Positions 1-11,496 of a stretch of 64,000 nucleotides of DNA are shown here, in pieces. Numbering within the stretch: position 1 is the first letter of the stretch; each line of letters begins with the position of its first letter. The DNA lies in NCBI GenBank assembly GCA_905250125.1, contig CAJNOL010000706.1:45684-109683 (forward strand), read 5' to 3'. A program made the translations under genes and the position numbers. This DNA is from Rotaria sordida (taxonomy: Eukaryota; Rotifera; Eurotatoria; Philodinida; Philodinidae). Under the pieces are notes generated by a model, which had not been told where the DNA came from, did not search any database, and worked only from the letters and a program-made list of their open reading frames with translations.

Positions 1-16
1 AACTTTTTATTTTTAG

Positions 17-2496
17 GATAATAATACAAATTCATCAAAACAAAATCCAGTAAGTTATTTTTCTCTTTTTTTTTAATTCTTTTATTATGATAGAGATTAA
101 AGTAATAATCCTATTGAATACATGATTGTAAACTTTAATCAAACTATCAAAAAGAAAATTCTTTATCAGATGTAGACAGCAATTTAACATTAACAAAATT
201 GTTAAAATCGTTTGCACAAGCTGATACAACTTTTTAGAACTCACTGCCGTAACTAGGGCAAAAAAACCCAGTTAGAGCAATTCTTGCGGATAGAGTCCAA
301 TCGAAATTCGATAATCGGCCCGAAGATATGAGATTCTTTTTGCCAATTTTTTGCATTTGGTGATTAGCACACTCGGGCCCGACGAGCTCTATCTACGAGA
401 TTAAAATGTGAAACATCCAGAAATGCAGCCTTTGATTATATATTAACATCTGTCATGATCTATAAGGATAAGGGGAAGTTCAAATGTTTGCTCCTATAGG
501 TTAACATTAATCTTAAACCGTTTTTCACAAAGAGATTGTAGAGTGGGCTGAGTCCATGGCTACATCTATAGAAGGAGAGAAGATGTCTGATAGTGCTTTT
601 AGAAGACATACCAGCCCTTTTCTTAAGTGAAACTCAAACTTTTTTAGGGAGCTAAGAACGGACTGACAAAGAGAGTTTCATAACTGATCAATCGTTGTTG
701 AATCGGAACTATTCAAATCTTGTAGATGATAATAAGCTATGAATATCCTGAAAAGAGTCCCGGTTCTTAGCTTATTATTACTGAGATACTGCATTTTTAA
801 GTCAATGTCGTCATCCTCATCAGGAAGACTGGTTTTCGACTTGAAACTCTTCTTCGCAAGAATAATTTATTGTGAAAAGTTTAGGTTTTTTGATTTTTTC
901 CTACCTTAAAATAAAAAACATCGAATCTGGCGATGTATATAAGTGATGTGAACAATATGTTTTTACCATCGTCATATCTTCGAAAAGGAACAATGAAAAG
1001 ATCTGACACTTTCACTGTAAACTATTCTTGTTAAAATCAGTCTCTGTGCAAAGATTCATGTCGAAATTTGAAAATCAATTTTCTTGATGAGAAGCATAGC
1101 ATTAAATTTTAAAAAATGTAGTATCTACTCAGGAATAAGCTGGGCACCCGATTCAAATGTGATTCATCAGTCAGGGAACTTCCCTTGTGAGCTTTCATCT
1201 GATTATACCATTAGATTCTATAACACACTAAAAACAATCTTTTTGATTAAATTTAGTCTTCCATCAATAATGAAAAACCATCGTCAACAATTGAAGAACC
1301 AATTGTTAATTTATTAGATAATGATATCGATTTTACACCTTATGTTCAAGCTTCACAAAATGTTGAATTTGGTCAATTTCAAGAAGCAATATCTCCAACA
1401 TCTCCGTATGTCTTTTTATTTTTAATTCTTATTCAAAATAAAAAATAAAAATCATATAATTATTTAGAGTTCAACCAACACATTGGCCAACATCAACACA
1501 ATCTTCATCATCAATAATATTTGATCCATTTGCATCACTTGAAATATCAACTAATCCTGTTCAACCAAATCTATTTTCAAATAATCAACAACAATCATCT
1601 ACAAATTCATCAATGGTTCAACAACAACAACAACAATCAAATATAAATTTATTGAATGTAAGTCTAATAAATAATTAATTTTAATAAGAAATAAAACAAA
1701 GAATTCAAGAGAAAATAAAAATCTTTATAGATTACAATTCCTCAACAACAACCGTCTACCATCGCAGAGAAACAGGTATACTTTTCTTCATATTTATGTT
1801 ATTCTAATTTCTTATTTGGTAATCAAATCCTACTGAATTCTAATATAAATCCTACAATGAATTATCGCTTTTGTCTTCTTGCTTTTTAACTCATGATAAA
1901 GTCATATTGCTTGATTGATTATGCATCACATTGTATAAAGAAAGATACTAGCACTTGTTTTTTTTGTTTTGAGTCCGATAAATTTTCGCATAACTTCAAT
2001 TGGCCCATACTTCAGTTTTGTGAATAGAATAGTATTAAAATATGCGCGTACACGAAAAAAAAAATTCATTTATTTGTTAATAAGAACAAATGAAATTCGA
2101 TGATTTACATTATTGTTTTGCATTCGATCGGATAGGGTTGACTTCTATTACATTTGGACAGATTATAACCTTGAGACTAGGCTTCTATACTATGAGGATG
2201 AATTAGAAAAATAAAATTCATGTTTAGATGTACGATTGAATTTTTTGACGACAACTAAAATATATCTGATTATTAATTTAATTTAATTCTATTTTGATAA
2301 TTTTCATTTTTAGAATATTTGGTCATCGGCAGCTGGAAAATTAGATATATCATTAAATAATTTAGTTCCACATACACGTGGTAATTCACAGAAAACATCA
2401 TTAACATTAAATCAATTAACTAGTCCAACTACACCTGATGTTTCATTATTAAATACTAATACTCAATCAATATTTTCTACTTTAAACAAAAAATAA
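17..2496 (+). CDS. Clathrin interactor / epsinR-like adaptor, 3' part (5' end outside window)
   Basis: Partial gene; the N-terminal ENTH domain would lie left of the window. Exons I can support are 17-49 (Asn/Ser-rich, acceptor TTTTAG, donor GTAAGT), 1257-1405, 1468-1657, 1731-1775 and 2314-2496 with stop TAA. The last four join in frame. The protein is a low-complexity, Gln/Ser/Asn-rich tail with DPFASL and NLLDND motifs, typical of disordered clathrin/AP-binding tails. It ends in a conserved-looking block, NIWSSAAGKLDISLNNL then TLNQL. That block resembles the C-terminus of CLINT1/epsin-related proteins (Drosophila lqfR), which sort cargo at the trans-Golgi and endosomes. Poly(A) signal AATAAA at 2788-2793. 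The first intron (50-1256) is unusually long and may hide a further exon near 156-234, whose codons look real but which lacks a donor. Family assignment is moderate; coding status is strong for 1257-2496. Confidence 0.6.
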
Positions 2497-2850
2497 CAAA
2501 ATTTTAACATTTTTGCGTCCTTTTTAATAAATGATTCAGGAAATGAATAATTTGAATTAAGTTGAGAATATATGTTGTACAGAGCTTAGATATTTATTTT
2601 TTTTAGTAATTTATCTTGATTGATGTATTCTTATATTGATCTGCAATTTTTTTCGTATGTGCACAAAATCAAACAGTGCAAAAATTTTTTTTTTTTCATT
2701 TTCTCATTATATTCATTTATCTCATTATTTTGAATTTATTGTAATATTTATTTAATTGTTAAAATATAATTCTTTATTTTGTATTCAAATAAAGAAGAGA
2801 AAAAAAAATATATATGTATATGAATGGAATAGAAAAATAAAATTAAAAAA

Positions 2851-3444
2851 TTAAAAAAGACGAAAATAACGATCGGTTAAAGTCATATCATCGACAAATC
2901 TAAAATTAAATTAATAATAGAAGAAATTGAGATGAAACAAAAAAATTTTATACCTAGTCATTTCGGATTGAGCATGAACATGATGTTTTTCATAAGTCCA
3001 TGGTTCATTGATTTTTAACGGTTCATCTTTAGTCCACCAACCAACTGAAAAATAAATTTGTAAAATTACTTAAATTTTTTTAATTATTACTATCTTGAGC
3101 GGCTGTCAATGGTTGTCGTGTAATATGATTAGGAGTTTGATCACCACGTACATGCATTGTACGTAATGTATGATAATTTCTAAGAATCAAACAAAATTAA
3201 CCTTTTTTGATTTATTAAAAAAAGACAATTACAAATTTGATATAGCTGGTGATGTCCATTCTCGTGATTGTATATTTCCATTCACTTCACGAGCTAATTG
3301 TTTTTCGGCTGGAGTTCTATCTTGACGTCCGGTTGGAACTTGTCGTAATTCAGTCGAACAAATATCTGTTTTGGTTGGTTCAAGACGTTTCATCGATTTA
3401 AATCGATTATCATGACCCATCAATGTCAAATTAAAAAATGACAT
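2851..3444 (-). CDS. TEX49/SPMIP11-like small axonemal microtubule inner protein
   Basis: Four exons on the minus strand: 3233-3444 (ATG at 3444), 3091-3179, 2954-3044 and 2851-2899. They sum to 441 nt, a 146-residue protein. The sequence opens MSFFNLTLMGHDNRF. Its second half contains RQPLTAAQD, then GWWTKDEP, then NEPWTYEKH, and ends SEMTRFVDDMTLTDRYFRLF. The order FFNL start, PLT-AQ, WW, PW, MTRF-D, DR-F-L-end matches my recollection of vertebrate TEX49 (sperm microtubule inner protein 11), also about 140 residues. Such proteins line sperm and ciliary doublet microtubules. No signal peptide or membrane segment is present. The gene converges on the CLINT1-like gene: stops are 354 nt apart and the probable poly(A) signals (2788-2793 plus strand, 2773-2778 minus strand) nearly overlap. 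Coding status is firm; the name rests on a recalled resemblance. Confidence 0.7.
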
Positions 3445-4906
3445 TTTCAATCTAAAAATATTAATATTCATAATAAAAGATAAATGACTTGATGCATATG
3501 TGTAACTTAGTAAGAAGTTTTAAACTTATGAAATTAAAATAAGATTTATATGAATATTTTTAAAAATTAATAATATTGAAACAAGTTTTTCAAAAGAAAA
3601 TCAAATAGAGTTAAACTTAGAATTAAAAAAAAATGATTAACTAAAATTTAATCAATATTATTGATCCTTAAAATTAATACAAAAAATTTCTGTGGATGAA
3701 AAATCACCTGTTAATCAACAATCAGTACAATTGAAAGATTTCATTTGTATTTGTACTTGATCACTATTTCAAGAACAACTAACAAGTTCGTAGCAAGTTT
3801 TATTTCACTCAAATCAATATGTTAAAAAAAAAAGTCAAAATAAACATGTAAAAGTTACGTTGCTATGAGCATCTTTTATTTTACATAAATTTTCTTTTGT
3901 TCCTTTTTTTTTTCTACTACATATTGAGAAGTGAAATGAAAAAACAAAATGTCGGTTGTGTCTCTATCACGTTGGTCAAGGACAAAGTCTCAAATTTAAT
4001 GTTCTTGACATTGTCACTCAGTAGAAAAGATTCCATTATCAAAAACCATGTTTTTGATAGTCATATTCATCCTGTCAAACATTAATTGTCATACCGTCGA
4101 ATGCAAAATTTAATTCTAAATAAAATATCTTCATCCTCCCATACACAATAAAAGAGCTCGAGTCTTCTAATATGAATTCCTGTCAACAAAGGATCAAATA
4201 TCATTATCATATTTTATTTAATTCATAATAATTATGTTTCATATATAAAAAAAAATCGAACTACAATTGAATTTCACTTTTTCATAAACTGACGAAGAAA
4301 TCTCTTTCGATGCTTCCTTCCAATTTCAATGATATATTGGCTACAGATACTACATAGCGTTCTAATAGGAAAATCCTAATGAGATTTCGGTTCTTATTGA
4401 TATTTAACGAAGCTACGGAATTTTTAATATGTCTATCTGCCAGAGCCTCAGATGCACATAGACAACTCAACTAGATTAGCTTCCATGAAAAATTTCGAAA
4501 GTTATGATCAAAGTCTATTCAAGATATGAAATTTGCAAAAAAATGCATGTTATATACACTATCCATGGAAAACGATCTATATCTTGAAAGTCTCATATCT
4601 CGAAGTGACTTTGTTGAAAAATTTTGAAGTTTTTTTTTATGGAAGCTAGTCTAGTTAAATTCTCTATATGCTCAAAGTTTCAGAGCAAAATTCGAAAATA
4701 CGAGTTTTCTGAAAATGTAGAGCTTCTAGAAAATAGATATATTAAAAATTTGATAGCTTAGTCAGTTCTCAATAGGAACTCAAATTTATTTAGAGCTTTT
4801 ATTAGAACACTATGTAGTAACTATAGGCAAACAAAATCACTGAAATTGAAAGGGAGACGACATCTGAAGAGGTTTCTTCGTGAGCTGTTATTGTTGTTGA
4901 TGATGT
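3445..4906. other. Intergenic, A+T-rich, containing a fold-back repeat
   Basis: No convincing gene on either strand. Open frames here are short and of simple composition. The right half is occupied by the palindromic repeat at 4285-4888. Confidence 0.6.
4285..4888. repeat. Imperfect fold-back (palindromic) element, about 600 bp
   Basis: The arm 4291-4440 reads as the imperfect reverse complement of 4730-4881. Paired landmarks are ACGAAGAAA with TTTCTTCGT, ACTACATAG with CTATGTAGT, and TTTTTAATAT with ATATTAAAAA. The centre lies near 4586, and inner pairs such as CTTCCAT/ATGGAAG continue the symmetry. No open frame of transposase type is present, so this looks like a non-autonomous MITE or fold-back element. 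Confidence 0.75.
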
Positions 4907-5215
4907 TTAACAAATTTCAGTCCATAGTTTTTTTTTTCGATCATCTTTTTCTTTATTATCGTCTTCGGATTCCAATTGATCATATGTCAATAAATGTATT
5001 AATTCATTTTCACATTCATCAAGAGTGAAAGTAATTTCAATACTTGAATCACCATTAGAACTGTACCAATTATCAAAATTTGAATCTTTATCGTTACAAA
5101 GAAGTTCATGAACTTGTTCCTACACATTTAATATATTTGCTAAATGTATATTACTACTGATATTAATCGTTGATTTCTTTCTCGAATTATTTTTAGCTCT
5201 CTGTTTTTCTCTCAT
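4907..5215 (-). pseudogene. Broken small gene or terminal-exon remnant with in-frame TAG
   Basis: On the minus strand a start at 5215 gives a basic leader (MREKQRAKNNSRKKS) of about 32 codons. An in-frame TAG at 5120-5122 interrupts it. The same frame then continues for 70 codons to TAA at 4907: EQVHELLCNDKDSN..., an acidic stretch with FTLDECENELIHLLTYD, then a Lys-rich end (KDDRKKKLWTEIC). Composition and codon use look like real protein. Either this is a pseudogene with a nonsense change, or the TAG ends an intron (GTGTAG is acceptor-like) and 4907-5119 is a terminal exon whose upstream exon I cannot find. I do not recognise the family. Confidence 0.4.
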
Positions 5216-6023
5216 TTTCACTTTAATCGATAATAGTTGTTTTCCTCCTCCAAGGAAAATGCATTTTCATTATGTATATATGAGCTATTATTTTCTCTTT
5301 TATTCTTCTCCAAGAAACACGATTGAGTAATATTTTAATGGAAAAAAAGGTTAAAAGGATTTAACCGAAGGGTTTTTTCATAAGATTGCAGTCTTCTATT
5401 ATAAATTTCATATCATTCTCCGCAGTGAAATGAAAAAACAAAGATTGCCACGATTCATATGAAAACTACCTTTTTTACGGTATTCTCAAACTTTCTATTT
5501 CAAAATATTTCTACATAAAATATTTTGAAAAAGATACAGATTTTTTCGTAGAATATATTGTGACATATTTTTAACTTCCAATCAAATATTTCTTAAAAAG
5601 TTTCCATCAGTTTTTCTTTCTTTTTTTTCTTCTAATTGTTACAGATCGACGATTAAGTACATGTTGATTTTCTTAATTTTATACCAACAAGAGATTTGTT
5701 TTTGAAAAATAAAGTAGACTATTTTGTATAGAAATAAATTCTCTAACGATAATATACAAAAAAACGAAGGCAATTTTTTCATGACAATACTAATAATACA
5801 ATACATAGTTTTTATTTTTAAATATTTTTTAAACATTTAAAAAATACATACAAATAATATTTATACGAATGCGTAGATAAATAAAATAATCATAATAATG
5901 GAAAAACAACATAAAAATAAATAGATGATTTTATCTGAACAATATAATAAAATGACTAGATATATGAGATTAAAAACATTAAATTTTTAATCATTAAAGG
6001 AGATGTATTAATATTGCAGAAAA
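5216..6023. other. Intergenic, A+T-rich
   Basis: Nothing recognisable beyond A/T runs. It includes the 3' flank of the next minus-strand gene. Confidence 0.6.
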
Positions 6024-7199
6024 TTATGCATATAAAAGTGGAGTGACTACAGCACCACTTTCTTCTATTCCTCCATGAGCTAAATATAGAAAGAAAGAAA
6101 AAATTGTAGAAAAAAAAAATATTTATTAATTAATAATTTTATACTTGATCTTCGTTCTTTATTTGTAGTATTAATATGATTAGTTTTCGAAACTCCACAA
6201 CAAAAATAACAAATTAATATTGAAGATATAGTAGATGAGATGATTACCAGTAGAACGAAAAAGAGAATAACTTTTGAACGAAATGATAATGGTTCATGTT
6301 GATGACCTAGAAGATTATTTAGTATTTCATTTAAATATTAATTCACTTACTATATTCACAATTTGATTCATCGACATTATTCGGACAATTTTTATATCGA
6401 TCACAAATAAGACTTTGATCGATACAATAAATATCCGTAAAACAATCAAAGGCACATTTTGTATATGTTCCTCAAAAACAAAAAAATATTTATTCTATAA
6501 AACTAAAAAACAAATTTTTTTTTTTTTTGTCTTATAACAATACTTGTTTTTAATTTTAATGGTGTAACAATCATTGAAAATTTTGATAATGGTAATTTTT
6601 CTGTTCGATCATATGTAATTGTTAATTGTTCTGTATCAAAATAATATTCACTACCATTTTTTGTATTACAATCAATTGTTATCTAAAATAGCAAAAATTA
6701 ATTAACAAGAGAAATTTTAATTTAAAAATTAAATTACCATTTTACCGGATTCAGTTCGTACAGTTACATTTTCTGTTAAACATAATGGTTGCATAACTAA
6801 ATGAACATAAAATCTTGTTGATATAGCAAGATTAGGTATTAATGATCCATTTTGAAAAACTGGTAAACAACAACTTTGTATATTTAATACACATTTACCA
6901 ATCCATGGTGTTCTAGACAAGAAAAACAAAAAAACACCAAATGTATAAAAAAAAAACAAAGAACAATTAACTGTGTTATTGACATACCCAGCATAACGAA
7001 CTATTCCTGCATCTGGTGTAAATTTATTATTTGGATTACAATATGGTCCATAGGTATTTTCAAGATTGACTAAAAAGATAGTAAAAAAAATTTTTTTCTA
7101 CGCTTATTTTTGCGATAGAAATATTATCTTACAGTATGTTACTTTAGCAAATGAACATGACAAAAACATTAGAAGCAAAATATTAATTAGTGATAACAT
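6024..7199 (-). CDS. Single-pass receptor-like protein: Cys-rich ectodomain + LDLa + TM (copy 1)
   Basis: Seven exons on the minus strand: 7133-7199, 6988-7069, 6738-6912, 6544-6682, 6351-6470, 6145-6306 and 6024-6079. They total 801 nt and encode 266 residues. A signal peptide (MLSLINILLLMFLSCSFAKV) leads into a domain of about 130 residues with spaced cysteines that resembles a divergent CUB fold. Next comes one LDL-receptor class A module with the expected pattern (CFTDIYCIDQSLICDRYKNC, ending NVDESNC). A transmembrane helix (VILFFVLLVIISSTISSILI) and a Cys-rich juxtamembrane CYFCC follow, and the cytoplasmic tail is short. The LDLa calcium-ligand region (D..YKNC..NVDE) is intact. It probably sits at the plasma membrane and binds an extracellular ligand that the sequence does not reveal. 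It is followed head-to-tail by a paralogue with the same architecture. Exon phases agree throughout. Confidence 0.85.
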
Positions 7200-7728
7200 C
7201 TGAAAAAATGTGAAGAGATCTGTTGTTTTTTAAAGATATTGTACACATTAATTTTATTGGAAAGAAATTTTCTTTGTGAATTAATGACAACATTTAACAT
7301 ATATATATATATAGTAATGCTTTAAGCAACTCAAATCAACGATAGCAAACATCCAAATTCATAGATTTTCGCCTGGAGCTAATCGGAAGATAGTAAGAAC
7401 GTAGAATCATAAATTCGATGGTCGGCTCTATCCGTTTCAATGAGAAAATTGATGAAACTTAGAAGAAGTATTCCGTTAGAAAAATCCGAAGACATTTCAG
7501 TCTACTTCCAACATCCATATCAATTTTCAGATCGGAATACAATGATTATCTCGTATTCTTCTAATGAGTTCCGGCGAAATTCGAATGTTTCTGGACGTCT
7601 AAATCATTAAGCTGAGATTAGATTGAAGAAGGGAAAAAAAGATCTGACACAAAACAAAAAAGACAATAAGCAACTGAATTACAACAAATAATAATGTTTG
7701 TTTATAATGATTTCATATCTGACTTGAT
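7200..7728. other. Spacer between tandem receptor genes, with probable fold-back repeat at 7362-7586
   Basis: The spacer is noticeably richer in G+C than its flanks. 7362-7392 (GATTTTCGCCTGGAGCTAAT...) pairs imperfectly with 7553-7586, with ATTAG/CTAAT and CGCC/GGCG landmarks around a centre near 7474. A short (AT)n run lies at about 7296-7312. No gene seen. Confidence 0.5.
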
Positions 7729-9420
7729 TTATTCCAAACGTGGATAAATCGGTTTAGTTGAATCAATAATTAATGGTGCAGATACAATTTGTTGCTGAGG
7801 TAAAATTTCTACAGTAACAGTTGGTGCTGTAAGTTCTTTTATTAAAATAGCATCTTCACCAGTTGTTGTAACATTGACTTCTAAAATTTTAATTATTTTT
7901 TGATAGATTAAATAAAATTTATAAATAATAACTAACTTTGATGAGATTTATTTTCTTTTTGTGAACGAAAACGTTTCATTATTCGATTAAATGCTGCTCG
8001 ACAACAACAACAAATAAAAACTTGAATAAATAAATGAAATAATTATAAAACAAAAAAAAAATATATCTTTATTTTATTTTACCTGTTGATAAAACACAAA
8101 TAAGAAATAAAAATGCCAAAATTATAAAAAAAATTACAATTATTGAAATACCCTTTGCAGGTGAACCTAAATAAATAAAAATCTTCATCATTATGAATAA
8201 AAAAATCACCGGTACATTAGAAGACCTCCCTTTGAAAATCGCTTTTTTTTTTAGAATAATTTCTGCAACTTATTGATTTTTTTTCTTAAGAGGAAAGGTC
8301 ACCAAGTGTTCTATCGCCATTTACTTGGAATCTAGTGAATTATAAGTAATCAACCATGTTAATTTCAAATATCAACATAACTTTTACCGCTAGATTTTCA
8401 AAGATCTGATTTTCTCGATAATTGTATCTTCGAAAATCTACCGGCAAAAATCATATTAATATTCGGAATCAACATAATCCTTATCTCGTAAGTTCAGTAT
8501 AGGCAAGATTTTGCTTTCGCCATCATAACGATGTATCAGTTCCGAGTTAGAAAAATCTTGAGAACTAACTAATAGGAAATGATATTTTTCGAAACAGACA
8601 TAAAAAAATCTCTCGCCCGGATCTTCTAATGTGTCGAAAGCTTTAGAAATAAATACATACGATGACAATCAAGTTCATCATCACCACTTGGACATTCAGA
8701 TCGTCCATTACATTTTAATTTTCTATCAATACATGAATCAGGATAATCTGTAGGACATTGAAAAAATATATCATCATCAATACAAGGTTCTAAAAAGCGA
8801 AGACAAAATTTTTGAAATTAAATTTTTCAAAAAAAAAGAACCAATTACTTTTAGCTAATGCAATAACTTGTACGAGTGTCGTCTTTTTCGTTTCTGATAC
8901 TTTTATATTTCTTTTAAAAGTTAAACTTATTGAATTACAAGGCATTTCAATTTTATTTTGACTTGTATGACATGTAAATTGTACTGGTAATGATTTTGTC
9001 TATATACATAAATATAGAATAAAAATAAACTAAAAGAAAAAAAAAAAAGTATTTACTCGATTAATTAAAGTAGTATCAGAAAGACAATCAACTATAAGAG
9101 TTGATGAACAATCCATTTCTCGAGATACAAATAAACCAAATCCATTTTGCATATGTGGTAACCATGGACTGATTATATGTACGGAACAATTATCTTTTCC
9201 ATAAGCAATTTCAGGTGAAAATTTTACTAGAGTAGCATATTTTTTTTCTATGGCATTATCTTTTTCATTTGACCAACAGTCATCATCGGAACCAATTATA
9301 ACTAAAATTTAAAAGAAAACATATTTTAATTTTATATGCAATAAATAAATCAAATTTACCATCATGATATCGTGATGATAATATTGTCCGTATAAAAACA
9401 ATAAAAAAAATAAATCTCAT
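7729..9420 (-). CDS. Single-pass receptor-like protein: Cys-rich ectodomain + LDLa + TM (copy 2)
   Basis: Seven exons: 9360-9420, 9057-9301, 8849-8999, 8661-8789, 8083-8166, 7937-8020 and 7729-7880. They total 906 nt and encode 301 residues. A signal peptide (MRFIFFIVFIRTILSS) precedes a divergent ectodomain with Cys pairs (DDCWSNE, KDNCSVHI, MDCSSTL, VDCLSD, FTCHTS, MPCNSI). One LDLa module follows (CIDDDIFFQC...SCIDRKLKC..SECPSGDDELDC), with its acidic calcium site complete. Next are a transmembrane helix (GISIIVIFFIILAFLFLICVL) and a Cys cluster (FICCCCRAAF). The cytoplasmic tail is about 70 residues. The layout and intron positions match the gene at 6024-7199, so the two are a tandem duplicate pair that has diverged strongly. 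One intron (8167-8660) is ten times longer than its neighbours because it holds a fold-back element. Confidence 0.85.
8214..8632. repeat. Fold-back element (about 419 bp) inside a receptor-gene intron
   Basis: The terminal inverted repeat ACATTAGAAGA is at 8214-8224, with its complement TCTTCTAATGT at 8622-8632. Internal symmetry is strongest around the centre. There, CTAGATTTTCAAAGAT pairs with ATCTTCGAAAATCTACC, and ATGTTAATTTC pairs with GAATCAACAT. No coding capacity is present. It lies wholly within the intron 8167-8660 of the LDLa receptor gene. Confidence 0.7.
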
Positions 9421-9946
9421 ATTTAAATCTAAAAAATAAAAAAAAAACGAAAGATTTATTTATTGTTTTCACACACACAAAACAATGCATTCGAAAAATA
9501 CAAGAATTCAATAACCAAGAGCATAAAAGATAAATAAAATTATCATTGTATAGGAATCTATACTCACTAGATATATCAAGATGAAAATAGAACAAAAAAA
9601 AAAAAAAACGAAAGAAAAAATAAAGATAACGAAAATGATATTTTGATTTTGATCTTTACAGAAATATGAAGAATAATAAGAGTAATTAAATATGTTTATG
9701 TAAATACAATAATAGTATAATAATACACAGAAAAAAAAAGCAAATATTTTAAAAGAAAAAAACATCACTGTAAGAAAATGAATTTTTCTTTTTTTCGTAA
9801 ATAAAATATACAAGTAAACAAAAGAAAAATTGTAACCGGTTAATAACACATTGTATATTTTTTTGTCTAATAATACATTACCTGTTTTTTCTCGAATTTG
9901 CATCTACACTATTGGATATTAATATTTCATATTTTGATTATGAAAT

Positions 9947-11496
9947 TTAATGTGTATTTCTAGGAAAATAATTTCTTGGTATTATATTTCCATCAGTTGA
10001 ATCTGAATTAATTTCAATTCCATTCGTTGTTATAACATTAACAAAATCTAACATTGATTCATTTGATGGTAAACATGATGTTGAATGAAATCTTTTTGTT
10101 TCAGTTAAAATAGCACGTAATTGTGTATTTTCACGTTCAGCATGAGATAATTTTTCATTTAATTGTTTGATTTGTTGTTTACATTGTTCTAAATTTCCTT
10201 CAAGTTGTTCAATATAATGTCGACGACGTTCACGACAACGTCTTGCTGCTTCACGATTACTATCACGTATTTGTTTTTTACGTTGATCATCCGATCCAAC
10301 ATTATTATTATTATCATATGGTGGTGTTGTTGGTGTTGTTGTTAATGATGATGATGATGGAAATGATGAATTTATATTTAGAGTATTGGTTTGTATTGGA
10401 ATCGTTTTTTGTCGTTTTATATTTAATAATTGATTACTTGATGTAGCTTCATTTATAATTGGTTGTTGAGAAATAAGAATTGAATTAGCTTTTGGTATTG
10501 ATCCACCTAAATATAGAAAAAAAAAATTAATCTAATGAAATATACTATGGAAAAGAAGATAATTAAATTCAATTACCAATAATAGTCTGTTGAAATGTTC
10601 GTTTATTAGTGGGTGTCATTGGTTGTTGTTTAATCATTGTTGGATGTACTCCATTTTGATCTGTTTTTAATTGTATTGTATAAGGTGGTTTTAAATTATT
10701 ATCTAATTGTGGATGTGAATCAATAGTATGTATTAATAGAGGCATATCATGTAGACGTTGAAAATCATTATTACTAGATAATTGATGATCATCATCGATT
10801 GAACTTGCATCATTAAGATCAGTTTTGTGTGATTGAGAAAAATGATTATTTGTAATTGATGTTGGTGATGTTGGTTCAGTACGAGATTGAGTTCTTTGAA
10901 GTAATTTCTTTTTTGGTGCAACAACAACACCCATAGTATGTGATGATGATGATGTATCAAAATGATTATTATTATCACTAGTTAGTAGTGACGCCGTTTC
11001 GCGTTCTATATTATCTTGTGTTGAATATTTGGAAAATGATTCTAGATCATTCATAACCTTAAATATGAATATGAGAAAAAATAAATGAATCATATATGAT
11101 GATTCATTTTACCTCTGCTGTAGATGGTACGTCAACAGGTATACCGTCGTCAATGTTAGAAGGTATAGAAACGTTTTCCATTGACAAGACTCCAGCTTTT
11201 GCCATTTTTTGAAAAAGTGATTCAGTTGGTTTACGTGGCTGAGTAAAAGTTCGTTTAAGGTCATCTTCTATTTTCGATAATTTTATGTCATTGGACGATG
11301 TAGATAATGATTCATTATTTGTTATTGTTGTTGTTATTATAGAAGGTGGGTTAGTACTTAAATCATGATTATCCTCGTTGTTTACATCAACTATTGTAGG
11401 TGTATGTGAAATTTTATATATAAGTGGATTTAAACTAATATTTGGTGTTATTAATGATGGTGTATCTAATATATTTGTTGAAAATTCTAAATCCAT
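9947..11496 (-). CDS. bZIP transcription factor (ATF/CREB-like)
   Basis: Three exons, 11113-11496 (ATG at 11496), 10577-11057 and 9947-10506, total 1425 nt and encode 474 residues. The first 360 residues are low complexity (Ser/Thr/Asn/Pro), with a conserved-looking patch KRTFTQPRKPTESLFQKMAK near residues 85-105 and a Gln/Asn-rich middle. The basic region at about 363-382 (RKKQIRDSNREAARRCRERR) carries the N-x2-AA-x2-C/S-R signature of DNA-contacting bZIP helices. It is followed at once by a leucine zipper at about 389-421 with Leu/Ile heptads and an internal Asn. The basic region is closest in style to ATF2/ATF7/CREB5, but I see no N-terminal zinc finger of the ATF2 kind. It should act in the nucleus as a dimer on CRE/AP-1-type sites. 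It lies upstream of, and on the same strand as, the two receptor genes. Confidence 0.85.

Noticed and set aside
1084..1317. 77-codon plus-strand frame
   Set aside because: It overlaps the true exon start at 1257 in another frame, and the upstream part is not protein-like.
9508..9903. 131-codon minus-strand open frame
   Set aside because: Almost only Phe, Tyr, Ile and Lys; it lies in the A/T-rich spacer between the bZIP gene and the receptor gene and looks like chance.
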